In this document: piece after piece, positions 1-9,940 of the stretch
How positions within the stretch are numbered: position 1 is the first letter of the stretch
How the letters are laid out: each line of letters opens with the position of its first letter
DNA from: Acanthaster planci
Lineage: Eukaryota > Echinodermata > Asteroidea > Valvatida > Acanthasteridae
Length of the DNA: 26,258 nt
Direction: 5' to 3'
Assembly: GCF_001949145.1 (NCBI RefSeq)
Contig: NW_019091414.1
Span: 849,221-875,478, forward strand
Program-made: the position numbers and the translations under genes
Notes under the pieces: model-generated
The model's input: the letters and a program-made list of their open reading frames with translations, nothing else
Databases searched by the model: none
Told to the model about the DNA's origin: nothing

Positions 1-129
1 GCCATTGACATTGCATCAGAGGCATTGTTATTGCCAAAGAGTACGAACTGGGCCTTGTAATATGGCTCTCTAAAGTCTAATTACAAGAAATGTTCTGCCA
101 AATTTACTTTTCTTTTTCCTATATTCCAG

Positions 130-251
130 CACTGACCACAGCGGCTATTGTTGGGATTGCAGTGGGATCGTTTGTAGCTTTGATTCTTTGCATCTTCTGC
201 AGTTATTGGTTTTGCCGTTCGTCAAAAAACACCACTACTGCAAGTCCAGCG
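130..251 (+). CDS. Copy A transmembrane exon of an SRCR-type receptor (partial gene)
   Basis: This internal exon encodes the membrane anchor of a receptor whose ectodomain exons lie left of the window. An AG acceptor (TATATTCCAG) ends at 129 and a GT donor starts at 252. The exon enters in phase 1 and leaves in phase 0. It reads LTTAAIVGIAVGSFVALILC, then IFCSYWFCRSSKNTTTASPA: a hydrophobic helix of about 23 residues followed by a basic stop-transfer segment. The last part (SKNTTTASPA) matches the transmembrane exon of copy C at 21765-21880 ([10 protein letters not shown]), in the same phase. That match is the main evidence that this is a paralogous gene. SRCR content upstream is inferred from copy C, not seen. 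Confidence 0.82.
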
Positions 252-571
252 GTAAATGTTATCTATAGACTTTACGTGTAATATGCTAGAAAATGGATCC
301 ATTAAACATTTGATATCACTGTATTCAATCTTACAGAATTTTATCCTGCTTTGTGGTGTTTTGGTTTCAGGATCAAAATGAAACTCTCAGGTTTTTTTTC
401 ATTATCTCAAAGTCTTCAAGTGTTACCTTTAAAAAGTAGGATTTGGCCAGTGATTTCAGTAATCGTGACTAGGGAATTCTCTGTTATTAATTCTCTTTGG
501 ATTTAAATACATGGCTTCACTAATCGTTTTACTGAAGAGAAGTCAATTTTTCATCCAACTGTTTGTGGCAG
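252..571 (+). other. Copy A last intron
   Basis: This 320-bp intron between the transmembrane and tail exons of copy A has GT-AG borders. The first 30 bases resemble the start of the matching copy C intron (21881 on). It lacks the short PPPPAYS-coding segment found there. I see no other feature. Confidence 0.7.
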
Positions 572-772
572 GCCTCCAGGACTACCTATTCTCAAGTCCC
601 AGCCAATGAAGCCAACACAGCCACTCCAGTCATCCACTATCATACTGCTCAACAGTCTGTCAGTGTAGCGCCCTCTATAGGAACACAACCGTCAGCCACC
701 AGGTATCCAGCTAATGAGACTCCACCGCCATCTTATGAGACCACTGTAGCTCAGCCCACAGTGTCCCCATAA
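572..772 (+). CDS. Copy A terminal exon, truncated cytoplasmic tail
   Basis: The exon starts after the acceptor GTTTGTGGCAG and continues in phase 0 to a TAA at 770-772, giving 66 residues. It opens with ASRTTYSQV, as in copy C. It carries a TxYxxV motif (TTYSQV) and one PPxY motif (PPSY in TPPPSYETT). The copy C tail has 122 residues with a second PPxY and a YETI motif. In copy A the alignment stays in register, but a TAA stands where copy C has GTG, so the tail ends after PTVSP. Recruitment of WW-domain ubiquitin ligases through PPxY, or of SH2 proteins through the tyrosine motif, is inferred from motif knowledge only. Confidence 0.8.
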   Translation, partial: ASRTTYSQVPANEANTATPVIHYHTAQQSVSVAPSIGTQPSATRYPANETPPPSYETTVAQPTVSP

Positions 773-895
773 GTACTCAGCAAAGGGGCTGAAGCTGAGA
801 CAACACAGCAAACAGGTTCTTACAACCCCGCCTACTCACTTGCACAGTCCCCGCCCTGATGAACTCAGGGCTGCACCTCAGACCCAAGTAATGTC
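773..895 (+). pseudogene. Decayed former tail coding sequence of copy A
   Basis: The 120 bases after the copy A stop codon still align to copy C tail coding sequence at about 23620-23790. For 62 bases around the stop there is no length change. The former PAYS codons are still visible (CCCGCCTACTCA near 829-840), but a second in-frame TGA follows and the PPAY motif is destroyed. It is now 3' UTR. Confidence 0.7.
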
Positions 896-1980
896 TAATT
901 CCAACATACAAATTACTCTCTGACTAATAACCTTTGGCCTTAGCACCTCGTTAAGTCACATATTGAGCCCACTTGGTCCTGTGAATGAAAAGCTGAAAAG
1001 GATGCAACATCAACTCAAGGAGATACTGGATTGTGTAACAGTGAAAATGCTCTATAAGATGGTGAAAAATGCCCAAAACAAATACAGAAGTGGTTACTAG
1101 TGATTAGATTCAACTTGGGCCTCTTGTTAATGAAGAACATAAGAAATGTTGGAATTCTAAATTTCCTTACTCAGCTATTTCATGTGGAATGACATGTCAG
1201 CATGGAATGTTCTGTGATATAACATGGAAATCACTGTTGCTCGTGAGTACCAAAATTAACATATGCTTATAACACAAAAGACACTAAACTCCTTTTAAAG
1301 TAGCAAAAAGAAAGAAATGAAACGAGAGAACTGAAATAGAATGATACATTTTTAAGGGTTGTAGCAAAAATTGATCCCAAATGTTACAAGTAAAAGGAGA
1401 TGATTGTTGTCTGCGTAATGCAAACATCGGTCATAAATGCCTGAGGCAGGTGGATCACTCTGATTGGTTCTACACTACTGTGGCTAGTACGAAGTGTACT
1501 ATATGTGAGCTGGTCTCTGTACAAGGAGATTGTTTAGAACTATATATGGAAGGCATTCACTGTTAGACGTGAGGTAGAGGGGTGACTCACAAAAACATGA
1601 AGAAAATTTGAATTGTAGAATAGTTGGATTGGAATTCAAATAGTGTGCTTGAAAGGTTTGAAGAGTAAGGAAAACACTGCGTAATTGATACTTGATCACT
1701 TCCAAACCTGTAAGGTCTTTATTTAGGTATGAGGCTCATGATAACAGGAAGTGTTGAGTCAGTGCTAGTGTATTCATTACAGTGTAGAGGAAACTTGTTC
1801 TCCAAGTCCTCTCATCGGGAGTCAGTTTCTCGTAAGTTTTAAAGTGCTGCAGCATTTTAGCCATTGTAACATTTTAACAGGGCTGAGAAGTTTTTGAAAT
1901 GGTACACGTGAAAGTGTTGATTGTAAAATATTGAATATTCATAAAGCACTTGATTGGCAAGTGTGAAAAGATGTATCTGG

Positions 1981-2137
1981 TTCGTAAGTGTGACATCACC
2001 ACGCCCACTGCACATGGACAGCACATAGTTACATGCTTTGACCATGGAACCGGAAGTGAAGGCGAAACTTCAGCGATAGTCCAATGGTAGCATGCAAATC
2101 GTGGCACGTCCGCCTTTGTGACGAAGTCACTTACGAA
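1981..2137. mobile_element. Small inverted-repeat element (MITE-like)
   Basis: The segment starts with TTCGTAAGTG and ends with its exact reverse complement CACTTACGAA. A second block inside also partly matches in inverted orientation (GTGACATCACC near the left end, GACGAAGTCAC near the right). The 157-bp insert has no counterpart at the matching place in copy C (about 25620). No clear target-site duplication is visible. Confidence 0.45.
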
Positions 2138-2833
2138 TCGGATAAGTTGTATATGCATACACATTTACATATACACACTTAGATAATGCTAGAAGATATT
2201 ACATTCGTGTAAACAGACTTTTCTGAGATTTTATGGAGTGATATTTATTGTATCCTTAGCATCAGAAACTGTAGGGAAATTTCTATATTACAATCTTTTC
2301 TGCATGAATAGTACTATGTTTTGCAGCTGTCATTAAGTGTACATGTATTAAATCAGATTAATTGCCAATTATTCATGTCATATGAGTCACTTATAACCAT
2401 TTGAGCAGCTGGTATAATTTTATGCTACAGAAATTGAATTATTATTAATACTTTCACATTTAAAAAGATCCAAAATTGCTACTTTGTAGACATGTTATAT
2501 TTTTGTCCGAAATCAGGGCCACAGTGCTTACATTCTGAAACAAAGGTCTATGAAAATGCCAGTAGTTTGCCATAAAAGACGTGTATTCATTCCTTTAGGC
2601 CTGTTAATGAAGCTTTTTAAAGTTTTAACTTCCTCCTTTTGGGGGGGAAGTAGAGGAATACCAACTTTATGAAATTGATGAGACTTGAGAGTTGGACAAG
2701 AGAAGGTCCTGCAGAACACTTGTCAAGCTTTGTCTGTAATGTCTACATTTTTATCTCTTTTCCAAACTTTTTATTCCTTGTGATGTATTGGGGCAGATAG
2801 AACCAGATAGTGTAAGTCAAACTTTTTCAAAAA

Positions 2834-2880
2834 ATTTCAACATTTTTGTCAAACTGTTAGTTTGACAAAAATGTTGAAAT
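2834..2880. repeat. Perfect 22-bp hairpin with 3-nt loop
   Basis: The left arm 2834-2855 and right arm 2859-2880 are exact reverse complements around the loop GTT at 2856-2858. The matching place in copy B (about 8815-8860) has sequence resembling the right arm but no hairpin, so the left arm looks newly made. It lies inside the 3' flank of copy A. Confidence 0.9.
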
Positions 2881-3317
2881 ATTTCAATACCTGCAAGGTG
2901 GGTATCATCTTAGACGGATTTCATTTCCAATAGTTGTACATTGTAGAATAGGATTTGTATCCATTTTTGATGACAAGTACAAAGTGTCTGTAATCGTTAA
3001 TGTGATTGTAGTAATACATTACAGTTTACACAGTGACACAACACTAGAAGCAAATATAAGCCTCGTCTGAATTATTTGATCGACTGAGGCTTGAAATTAC
3101 ATCCATCGCCTTGTGAGCCAGATACAAGTAATTGGGACATAGTTTTACATCACTAGAAGGCTGGCACTGCATACCTGTTTAGTGAAAGGTGTATTTTTCA
3201 ACAATCAGAACACTTGAACTGAGGTTGGAATCCAGACCATATGGAAATCTGTACTAATTCAATCATGGATGCAGTATGACAAAACAGAAAATGTTTTCAT
3301 TTGAAACGATTTTTTTG

Positions 3318-3346
3318 AATAAATACATGTATTGAGATAAAATAAA
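3318..3346 (+). terminator. Two AATAAA polyadenylation signals at the end of copy A
   Basis: AATAAA occurs at 3318-3323 and again at 3341-3346. The first aligns with the AATAAA of copy B at 9365-9370. The copy B leader starts only some 20-30 bases later, so one gene's end abuts the next gene's promoter. Use as the actual cleavage signal is inferred. Confidence 0.5.
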
Positions 3347-3361
3347 TACGATTTCAATCTA

Positions 3362-3653
3362 CGGCGAACTTACAGTCAGTATCTTGAGAGACGTCAACTT
3401 TTCACAACAGCGGCTGGTTCTGAGACTATCACAACAGTCTGCGCCACATCTGAAACCCAGTCTCCTGTGCATATGCTTGACATTTTCAAGAAAAAGCCCA
3501 AGTGTATGGATTATTGAAGAATCGCCGTCAGGACAGGACAGTGGAAAACATTTTCCGGGAAAAGGCAGAGGCGTCATATTGTTTGTCGTCTGCGCCAGTG
3601 CCCCCCCCCCGTGATCGTTGGAACATATTGGAGTTGGCGGCACGGTTGCAAGA
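3362..3653 (+). promoter_or_regulatory. Promoter/5' leader of copy B
   Basis: About 290 bases before the copy B start codon align with 12030-12298 before the copy C start codon. Shared blocks include ACAACAGCGGCTGGTT, ATCTGAAACCCAGTCTCCT and GTGGAAAACATTTTCC. The last of these (3541-3556) holds the inverted motif GGAAAA-CA-TTTTCC. In copy B it is followed by GGGAA, which creates TTCCGGGAA, a match to the TTCN3GAA pattern of STAT sites. A run of C lies at 3600-3610. There is no obvious TATA box and the start site is unknown. The upstream ATG of copy C is TTG here (3634-3636). Confidence 0.6.
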
Positions 3654-3735
3654 ATGGCGGCGTTAACTTTGGTTGCTGTCGTTTTTGTACTTGTAATAGG
3701 TCTAACATATCTGACAAGTTTCGCCTTAAGACGAT
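3654..3735 (+). CDS. Copy B orphan first exon (signal peptide)
   Basis: An ATG in the context AAGAATGGCG opens an exon of 27 codons plus one base, ending at the good donor T|GTAAGTAA. The peptide starts MAALTLVAVVFVLVIGLTYL and has a hydrophobic core typical of a signal peptide. It matches the first exon of copy C ([17 protein letters not shown]...) and ends in the same phase 1. No SRCR, transmembrane or tail exon of copy B survives downstream. An antisense DIRS element starts within about 50 bases of the donor. It may be a dead relic, or a first exon that splices to the SRCR1 acceptor of copy C at 16754. Confidence 0.65.
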
Positions 3736-3789
3736 GTAAGTAAAAATTGGGCGTGGAAAGAGTTCCATACACGGGCGCCACTTGACAGA

Positions 3790-4740
3790 CTCTGCACAAA
3801 TCCTATGTCATGGGACTGCTCTGAAAAATAAGTGTTTTCTAAGTGAAGTCTAGACAGCCAAACTACTTCTATACAGGCTGCCATCATCCCGAGAAGTCGT
3901 AGAAACTCCTCTGCTGTAGCCTGATGCTGAGTCATGAACTTTTGTACAAACTGTAACAGTTCTATCTTCCTCCCGGAGGAAGACAAACTACATTGAGGTT
4001 GGTCTTGAAGTGACCACCTATGTAAACAAGGTTCTGACTGAGAGTCAAACTGGACTTCCCCCTGTTGATTAGGAAACCGCAACTTTCTAACAGAACAAGC
4101 AACGAGTTCACTCCTTGAGGTAAAACTTTGCTCGGAGCATGTATTAACAAATCATCTAAATAAGGGAACACATGGGCCCCTTCCATTCGTGCTTTGGCTA
4201 CAACCGGAGCCAGAACTTTGGTGAAAACCCTCGGAGCTGACTTCAGGCCGAAGGGAAGAATCCGAAATTAGAATACACTTCCTCTGACCTTGAACCGCAA
4301 AAACTTTCTGTGGCATTCCCTGACTGGGATGTGCATATAAGCATCTTGTAAGTCTATTGAACAAAGCCAATCCTCTGGTTTTACTGCCTTCTTTATCAAA
4401 CGGAGGGACTCCATTTTAAACTTCTCCTTTTAATGCAACGGTTCAACGGCTTTAGGTTTAGAATCAAACGCAAATTTGAAGGTTTCTTTGCCACTAGAAA
4501 GAACGTTGAGTAAAGCCCTTCATTTTGACTGGTCCAAGGAACAAGCTTGATGGCATTCTCGTTAAACAAGGCGTTGACCTCGTCATACAAAACAGAGGAT
4601 CTTACTGAAAACTTTGGGCCTACTGGTGTGCTCCTGATGCCATTGAAATGAGGCTTATCTTGGAACTCCAAAAGGTGACCAAATTCTACAATGTCGAGAA
4701 CCCATTGGTCGTTTGTCAAGAGGTGCCACATATCCACCTG
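3790..4740 (-). pseudogene. DIRS reverse transcriptase, broken
   Basis: The N-terminal block reads VLDIVEFGHLLEFQDKPHFN and then YSTFFLVAKKPSNLRLILNL. This matches the usual opening of DIRS reverse transcriptases, where aromatic-S-xFLVxKK-x-RxILxLKxLN is typical. The catalytic YLDD box is encoded at 4151-4162 in YLDDLLIHAP. A later block (LLGMMAACIEVVWLSRLH, about 3860-3910) matches the region after the palm. The pieces lie in different frames, with breaks between 4396 and 4152 and between 3962 and 4082, so no functional enzyme can be made. The C-terminal RNase H part is cut off. Confidence 0.78.
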
Positions 4741-4957
4741 TGATGAGATTTGACCCCCACAGGATTGACTGAAAGAACTGGAAGGGCCCGCCTCATCCTA
4801 TTGTGATTTGGAGGACGAGAAACCTTTGTCATTGGTATGTATGAGCTGGCTCTCCACCAGTTTGAACTCTTCTAAAACCTCCTTCAAGTTGCCCCCACAC
4901 AGGTTGCCATCCCCAGTCTTTTGGAGCTTTCCTGAGCTTTGACTTAGTATTGTCATC

Positions 4958-6416
4958 TCAGCAGGTTTGCTGCAGCCACATGTACAGGTAGTTCCTGGCT
5001 AATTTAGCGTTAGTAGCTTCCCTCACTTGAAGGTCCAGCATGTCAAGAGTGGTTTCCTGTGCTGCACTCAAAGACCGAGATGCAGACCCAATATCGACCA
5101 GGCCCTTCAAAACATTCAAACTCTGATGATCAAGAGTGTTCTGAAGGAGTTCCTCCAACTGTGACACCGCACAAGCCATACCATCATGGGCCTCCTCAAT
5201 GCTCATAAAGCGGCGATCTGCCATATTCAACGACTTATCAGGGAGTTTGGGAGCGTGGATGTCGAAACCAGGAACCACTCGTCCGAGCTCATGAGCCAAC
5301 AAGGGGTCGAGCTGGGAAGGCATCATGTACTTTCTATAATGTTCCTCCGTGATTTTGTAATGAGCCAAAGTGGATGCATGGTATAAGGAGAAACGTTCAG
5401 GATTCCGCGACCACAGCTTGTCAACCAGTTTCTTTTGCCCGGCTGCTAAGGACAGGAACACTTTGCTCTGCCTAGTGTCGAATCGAGCTGAAGTGATCTT
5501 GGGGTCTTCCCGTGGTCCAAAGTGAGCATTCCTAATGGGAAGGGAGCACGCTGCGTCCTTGACCACTTCAAAGAATGTATCAGGGTTGATTTCCAGATCC
5601 GCAAACTCCAACACAGAACCCACATAATCATGATCAGAACCATGTGGGCCCACTCCCGCTTGACTAACTGATTCCTGGGAGGAGATGTTTTCTTGCCTTG
5701 ACCTACGACCACGCTTGAAGTTACCGGTGGAAACCTAGCTGAAACACAGGATCGTCAAAAAGCTCCTCCGGCTGAGGATATAACCAAAGTGAGTCAGCCC
5801 TCTTGAAATCTTGATGGTTACATGTGCTGTCATGATTGCCCCCACGTGGCAAACCAGTTACATGGGATGTATTAGAATCAATGGAGCCCCCCACAGGGGC
5901 CTTTCGCTGATTGCAGACAGCACCATGAACCCCCCAAAAGGCAGCCTATTTGACCAAAGGGGCCTCTTCTCCCAAGCGAGACACTGTACGAGGAGCAGAA
6001 CCTCGGAAAGGGGTCGGTTGCGGAGCCAAACTTTTCACCATACTCTGCATCATCTGCTGCATACATTTGGCAAGGTCAGAGAAACTTTGCTGGAATTCAG
6101 CCCTGTCAACATATAACAGGAGCACATGCCTAGCTATGCTGAGACTTGTGTACAGAGTGAGATGCAGCTTCATCCTCCAACCTTTTAGGAGCCTTTTCCT
6201 CGGCCTCACGGGAAAACGAGGCCCACAAGTCCAAAGACATACTACCCATTTTCTGACATTAATCGCAGCTATGTCCGCTAGATCCGTAACAACACTTACA
6301 GCACAATGCATGGGGGTCATGACCCCCAGAACTCTGTGACAAGACCTGCTAGAACATGCAGCGGTGTCGGCCACACATGCCACATTAGCACGCTTGCCAG
6401 ACTCGGCCGCCGCCAC
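4958..6416 (-). pseudogene. DIRS gag-like ORF1, broken
   Basis: The longest open part (5653 to 4958, 231 residues) includes FEVVKDAACSLPIRNAHFGP and KVFLSLAAGQKKLVDKLWSR, in the style of DIRS ORF1 coat-like proteins. Upstream (about 6330 to 6240), in another frame, lies SGGHDPHALCCKCC followed by SGHSCD, then an in-frame TAA before CQKM. That Cys/His-rich motif is common near the start of DIRS ORF1 proteins. Stops and frame changes between 6416 and 5653 show decay. A nucleic-acid-binding role is known for such ORFs in general; it is not shown here. Confidence 0.62.
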
Positions 6417-6645
6417 GATAACTCTAAATGAGAGATCGATAGGCAGAATGACTCACCAAATTATTGCTATTATACTGTCGCCTACAGCGGCAGAGCAACT
6501 CGTAGATGAGTACAAGACAACTAAGATATATAAGGTGTACTTACACCAAACTGACGGACGCCTTTATCAGCAAAATCTATCGTAGTTTTTTATGAGGACA
6601 CAATAAAAAACATGACTAAGTGGGAAGATGCTTAAAGAAGCACTG

Positions 6646-6803
6646 GTGCGCATGCGTACGTGGAATGAGTGCTCAGGGGGGAGCGGAGGTGACAAGGCTG
6701 TTTTTGTTCTTTAAGCAGGATTGAGTGGGAGTTGAAGGAAATATCCTATAAGTATTTAGAGGCAGAAGTAAATACATGAATGAGAAAGAATCGTGTAACA
6801 GGA
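6646..6803 (+). other. Remnant of copy B intron 1
   Basis: This stretch aligns with 16464-16660, the part of copy C intron 1 just upstream of the SRCR1 exon. Shared pieces include GTGACAAGGCTGTTTT, TTCTTTAAGCA and AGGCAGAAGTAA. The alignment ends near 6795-6803, where sequence like the 3' UTR (copy C 23838 on) starts at once. The SRCR1 acceptor is not retained. Confidence 0.7.
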
Positions 6804-7385
6804 AGGTCACGACTTTGGTCTGGTCTACCGGGATTGACCCTGCAATGCCAACTCAAGGAAATGCTGGATTGTGCGACCGTAAAAATTGCGGAATAAAGAT
6901 AATGACCAAAAATGCAAAAAAGAAATAACAAAGAAGTCATTGTTACAAGTCGTCATTCTCTTCAACTTGGTCTTGTTGTTAATGTAAATAAGAACAAATG
7001 AAAAAATGGGAATAATCTGTACAATGAACTTTTCTTTGGTTCATTTTTGGTACAACTATATACCTCTGTACATATGAAAGCTGTGTTTGACATCGTGTTG
7101 GTTTTTGTTGGATTACATCATTTCGTCTTAAAGGAATTGATAGGTAGAAATGCCCATGCTTTTCTGAACAATTGAGGGTGTCATTGGAGTGATGCCTTTT
7201 ACAAGACACTGTCCAGTTAATTGGTTTGTAGTTCAAAGTGTGAAATGGTTGCGTACACTTTCAGAAACATATTATAAATGACGATTGTCATAGACCGGCC
7301 AACTATTGCATGTGTGAACAGAGTGCGCAGGACGCAGATGCATTCATACAAGTTCAGGCAATGGCTATTTTTTAACCACTCAACG

Positions 7386-7440
7386 ATTTTGCCTGGTGTC
7401 GTTTATAAAAAAAAGTACACACACAAGTACCAGGCAAAAT
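7386..7440. repeat. 12-bp inverted repeat with 31-nt loop
   Basis: ATTTTGCCTGGT at 7386-7397 is the exact reverse complement of ACCAGGCAAAAT at 7429-7440. It lies in the copy B-specific part of the 3' flank and could be the ends of a very small element or a transcript hairpin. Nothing further supports a function. Confidence 0.7.
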
Positions 7441-9364
7441 TCACTTTGAAATCACAGCCACATGTGAAAGAAGTCTTCGAGCTTCCCCCACTCCAAGCTC
7501 CGCTGGGCTGTGAGTGCAATGTGGTTTGGTACCCAGAAAAAAAAGTGTATTTTACAGTTTGTGTACGCATTTTTCCTTGTGTGAAAGGTGCCCTGCTAAA
7601 TGCACAGTGTGCTTAATATGAGTTTGTACATGTATGTAACGATGCAAAAATCATTGTAGCCACACAGCTGTATACTTTTTACCACATTTTACAAGCTTTT
7701 GTGAAGAGGAGAACAAATCAAATCAAAGGTTCATTTTCTGACTGCTATTCTTGGCCAAAAAAATGGACACTTTTATTTAAAAAAAAAGGACCTGTCCATC
7801 GGGCAATTTGTCCTTAATTTTTACGTGCCCGAATCGAAAGAAGAAATTTGTCCCGGGCAATCGGAGAACCGTGAACGTCGAGGCCTGTCATGGACATTGT
7901 TTTTCCTCCTGCCAGTATTCTCTGGTCGTCTACTGCGCATTAGCAGCTGTACATTGTGAGTTTGAACGGGTCCTTTGGTACCAAAGAGAAATCATCCTTG
8001 TTTTGTTCATTAATTTTGTAATATTTTAGAAGGGGAGGGGGCCGGGAAAAAGTATGCTTTTCTCATAATGTAATTATGTATGGAAACTTGTTTGTATATT
8101 GGAGTATTTCATGTAATTGGAATTTTTTATATTGTTTAACACTTGTACATTTTCTCAGCTCTTAGCATTAGAAAGTGGAAATTTCTATATTGCATTATTG
8201 TGGTCAGTGTGTGCAGTACTATCGTTTGGAGCTGATATTTAGCCTCGTAACATCAGATTAATTGCCATTTGTAAAGAAAATCTTGTAATTTTACCAGTTT
8301 ATCACCTATATCACTTCAGCCATCTAATAATCTGTTGAAAATTATGCAACAAGAGTTTCAAATAATGATTTGTAAAAAATTTGTGCAACAAGAAATTCAA
8401 GTAAATAATCTGTAAAAAAAATAATTATAGAAGATCCAAAATAGTGAACTGAGTAAACATTTTATCTTTTTGTGTTTGAAATCCGAGCCAGGTGTCAGAG
8501 TATGCACTGTGGCAGTAAGCATTCAAAGGTTGATAAATGCATGAAAATGCCAGTAGTTTGCCATAGAAACATATGTACTCATTCTTATAGGAGTATTAAC
8601 AAGGCTTTTAAAGTTTTAGCTTGCTGCTCTGTTTTTGTTTTTTGGGGGGAGGGGGAATACCAACTCTATGAAATTGATGAGAGTTGGACAAGAGTAGGGC
8701 CTACAGATCACTGATCCAGCTTTGTCTGAAATGTGTACATTTTGTCATCTCTTTTGTAATAATATTTATGCCTTGTGGTATACATGTGGTTGCCCAGAGA
8801 AGCAGATTGTGTAAGTCAAATTGTTGGAGTTATTTTGACAGAAATATTGATATGCATGTTTTTCAATAGAATCGAGTGGGTATCATCTTAGACAAATTTC
8901 AGTTTCAGTGAATCTACATTGTAGAATTGAATTTGCATCGATTTTTGATGGAAAGTAAAAAGTAACTGTAATGTTGTTAATGTCATTGTAGTAAAATATT
9001 ACAGATTGTTTTTGACTTAACGAGACACTAGAAGCAAACTTAAGCATTGTCCAAATTATTTGACTGAGGCTTGAAATTACACACGTACATGTAGCTTGAG
9101 CCATAACCATAGACTTGTGTGTGATTTTCAGCCACAGCCAAGTAAGTTTGACAGTGTTCATCACTAGAAAGCTGACACTGCATACCCTTTCAGGGAGAGG
9201 TATATTTTCTCTCAACAATCAAAAGACTTAAGCTGAGGTTTGATTTTAAATGGAAACCTGTTGTTCATTCAATCATGGACATTTCTGTGACTTAGTAATG
9301 TGCAATATGACGTATGTTTTGTGAAAACTACATAAATGTGTTTAAACCTGAAATGGTTATTTTC

Positions 9365-9370
9365 AATAAA
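9365..9370 (+). terminator. AATAAA signal at the end of copy B
   Basis: AATAAA lies at the place matching the copy A signal at 3318-3323. Homology between the two 3' flanks stops soon after, so this is the likely 3' limit of the duplicated unit. Confidence 0.45.
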
Positions 9371-9400
9371 ATATTGATAGAGATTTTACGATAAAAATAT

Positions 9401-9940
9401 ATATAATGCTCTAAAATAGATATAATGAAGTGAGTCAAGTCAAAGATATTCCTTGATCGTGTGAATAATAAATGAGAATGTAACAATAATTTAGTAGCAC
9501 AGGAGTTGTTCAATGTTTGCTCTAGAAACCTATCGACAAAGGCAAGGCTTTTGTCGTGAACATGTTGAACGCCTGCCATACATCTCAATGAAAAAGTAGA
9601 CCAAAATTAGTGCAACGATGTAATTATTTGGTTTAATTACCTACATCAAATTCATATGCAAATGAACTATAATTATTGCACATATACTGTAAGTCATTAG
9701 ATATTTGAGGAAAGATATCGAACTTTATTAATAAAAAATTGTCTGTTGACAAGACTCTTAGACGAAAAAGAATCTTTGGCTTTGTCCACCCCACTGACCA
9801 CAAGATATCAGTTTGAGTGTTGTGGACTGATACTTTGATTATGGCAATTGACCACAAGATTTTATGTTAATGGTTTGGTTTGATGTCAAATGACCACAAG
9901 AATGTTTACTTTGTAATTAAGAAGGATGTACCGAGAAATA
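9401..9940. other. Intergenic, no gene seen
   Basis: AT-rich sequence without supported coding potential. The word GACCACAAGA recurs at about 9795, 9851 and 9892, perhaps an old degenerate repeat. It matches none of the three array copies. Confidence 0.4.

Larger units (their letters stand above)
896..3360 (+). other. Copy A 3' UTR and 3' flank
   Basis: No supported gene lies here; short ORFs on either strand show no family resemblance. Several blocks match the other copies. The segment at 1001-1060 matches 6841-6900 and 23871-23945. About 1380-1830 matches 24810-25470 of copy C but not copy B. About 2220-3350 matches copy B 8100-9400. This shows the array duplicated together with long 3' flanks. 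How far the real 3' UTR reaches is unknown; the only canonical AATAAA signals seen are at its end. Confidence 0.65.
3786..6645 (-). mobile_element. Truncated DIRS-type retrotransposon, antisense in copy B intron 1
   Basis: On the minus strand the order is a degenerate gag-like ORF1 (6416 to 4958), then reverse transcriptase (about 4740 to 4000), then the start of the region after it (to about 3790). The RT style (a YLDD box and an IRSTPVGPKFSV-like N-terminal block) and the ORF1 with a HDPH-Cys motif fit the DIRS group of tyrosine-recombinase retrotransposons. The expected RNase H remainder and tyrosine recombinase are missing, so the 3' part is lost. The right border is placed where copy B intron homology to copy C (16464 on) resumes, and the left border where RT-like sequence fades. 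Neither border is exact. No terminal repeats were found. Confidence 0.75.
6804..9400 (+). other. Copy B 3' UTR and 3' flank
   Basis: From about 6804 the sequence follows the copy C 3' UTR (AACTCAAGGAAATGCTGGATTG at 6850 against 23881 on), and then from about 8100 the copy A 3' flank. The middle, about 7240-8090, matches neither of the other copies and holds no recognised gene. It contains short A and T runs and one 12-bp inverted repeat. ORFs in the whole stretch are short and without family resemblance. Confidence 0.6.

Noticed and set aside
1499-2164. Several short minus-strand ORFs in the copy A 3' flank
   Set aside because: None is preserved in the matching copy C flank and none has a recognisable motif.
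3359-3799. 146-codon minus-strand ORF across the copy B leader and first exon
   Set aside because: It is antisense to a conserved leader and exon 1. The matching copy C region has no equal frame, so it is chance.
4958-5653. The 231-codon minus-strand ORF as a host gene
   Set aside because: It lies in order and sense with a broken DIRS reverse transcriptase and a HDPH-Cys ORF1 start, so it belongs to the element.
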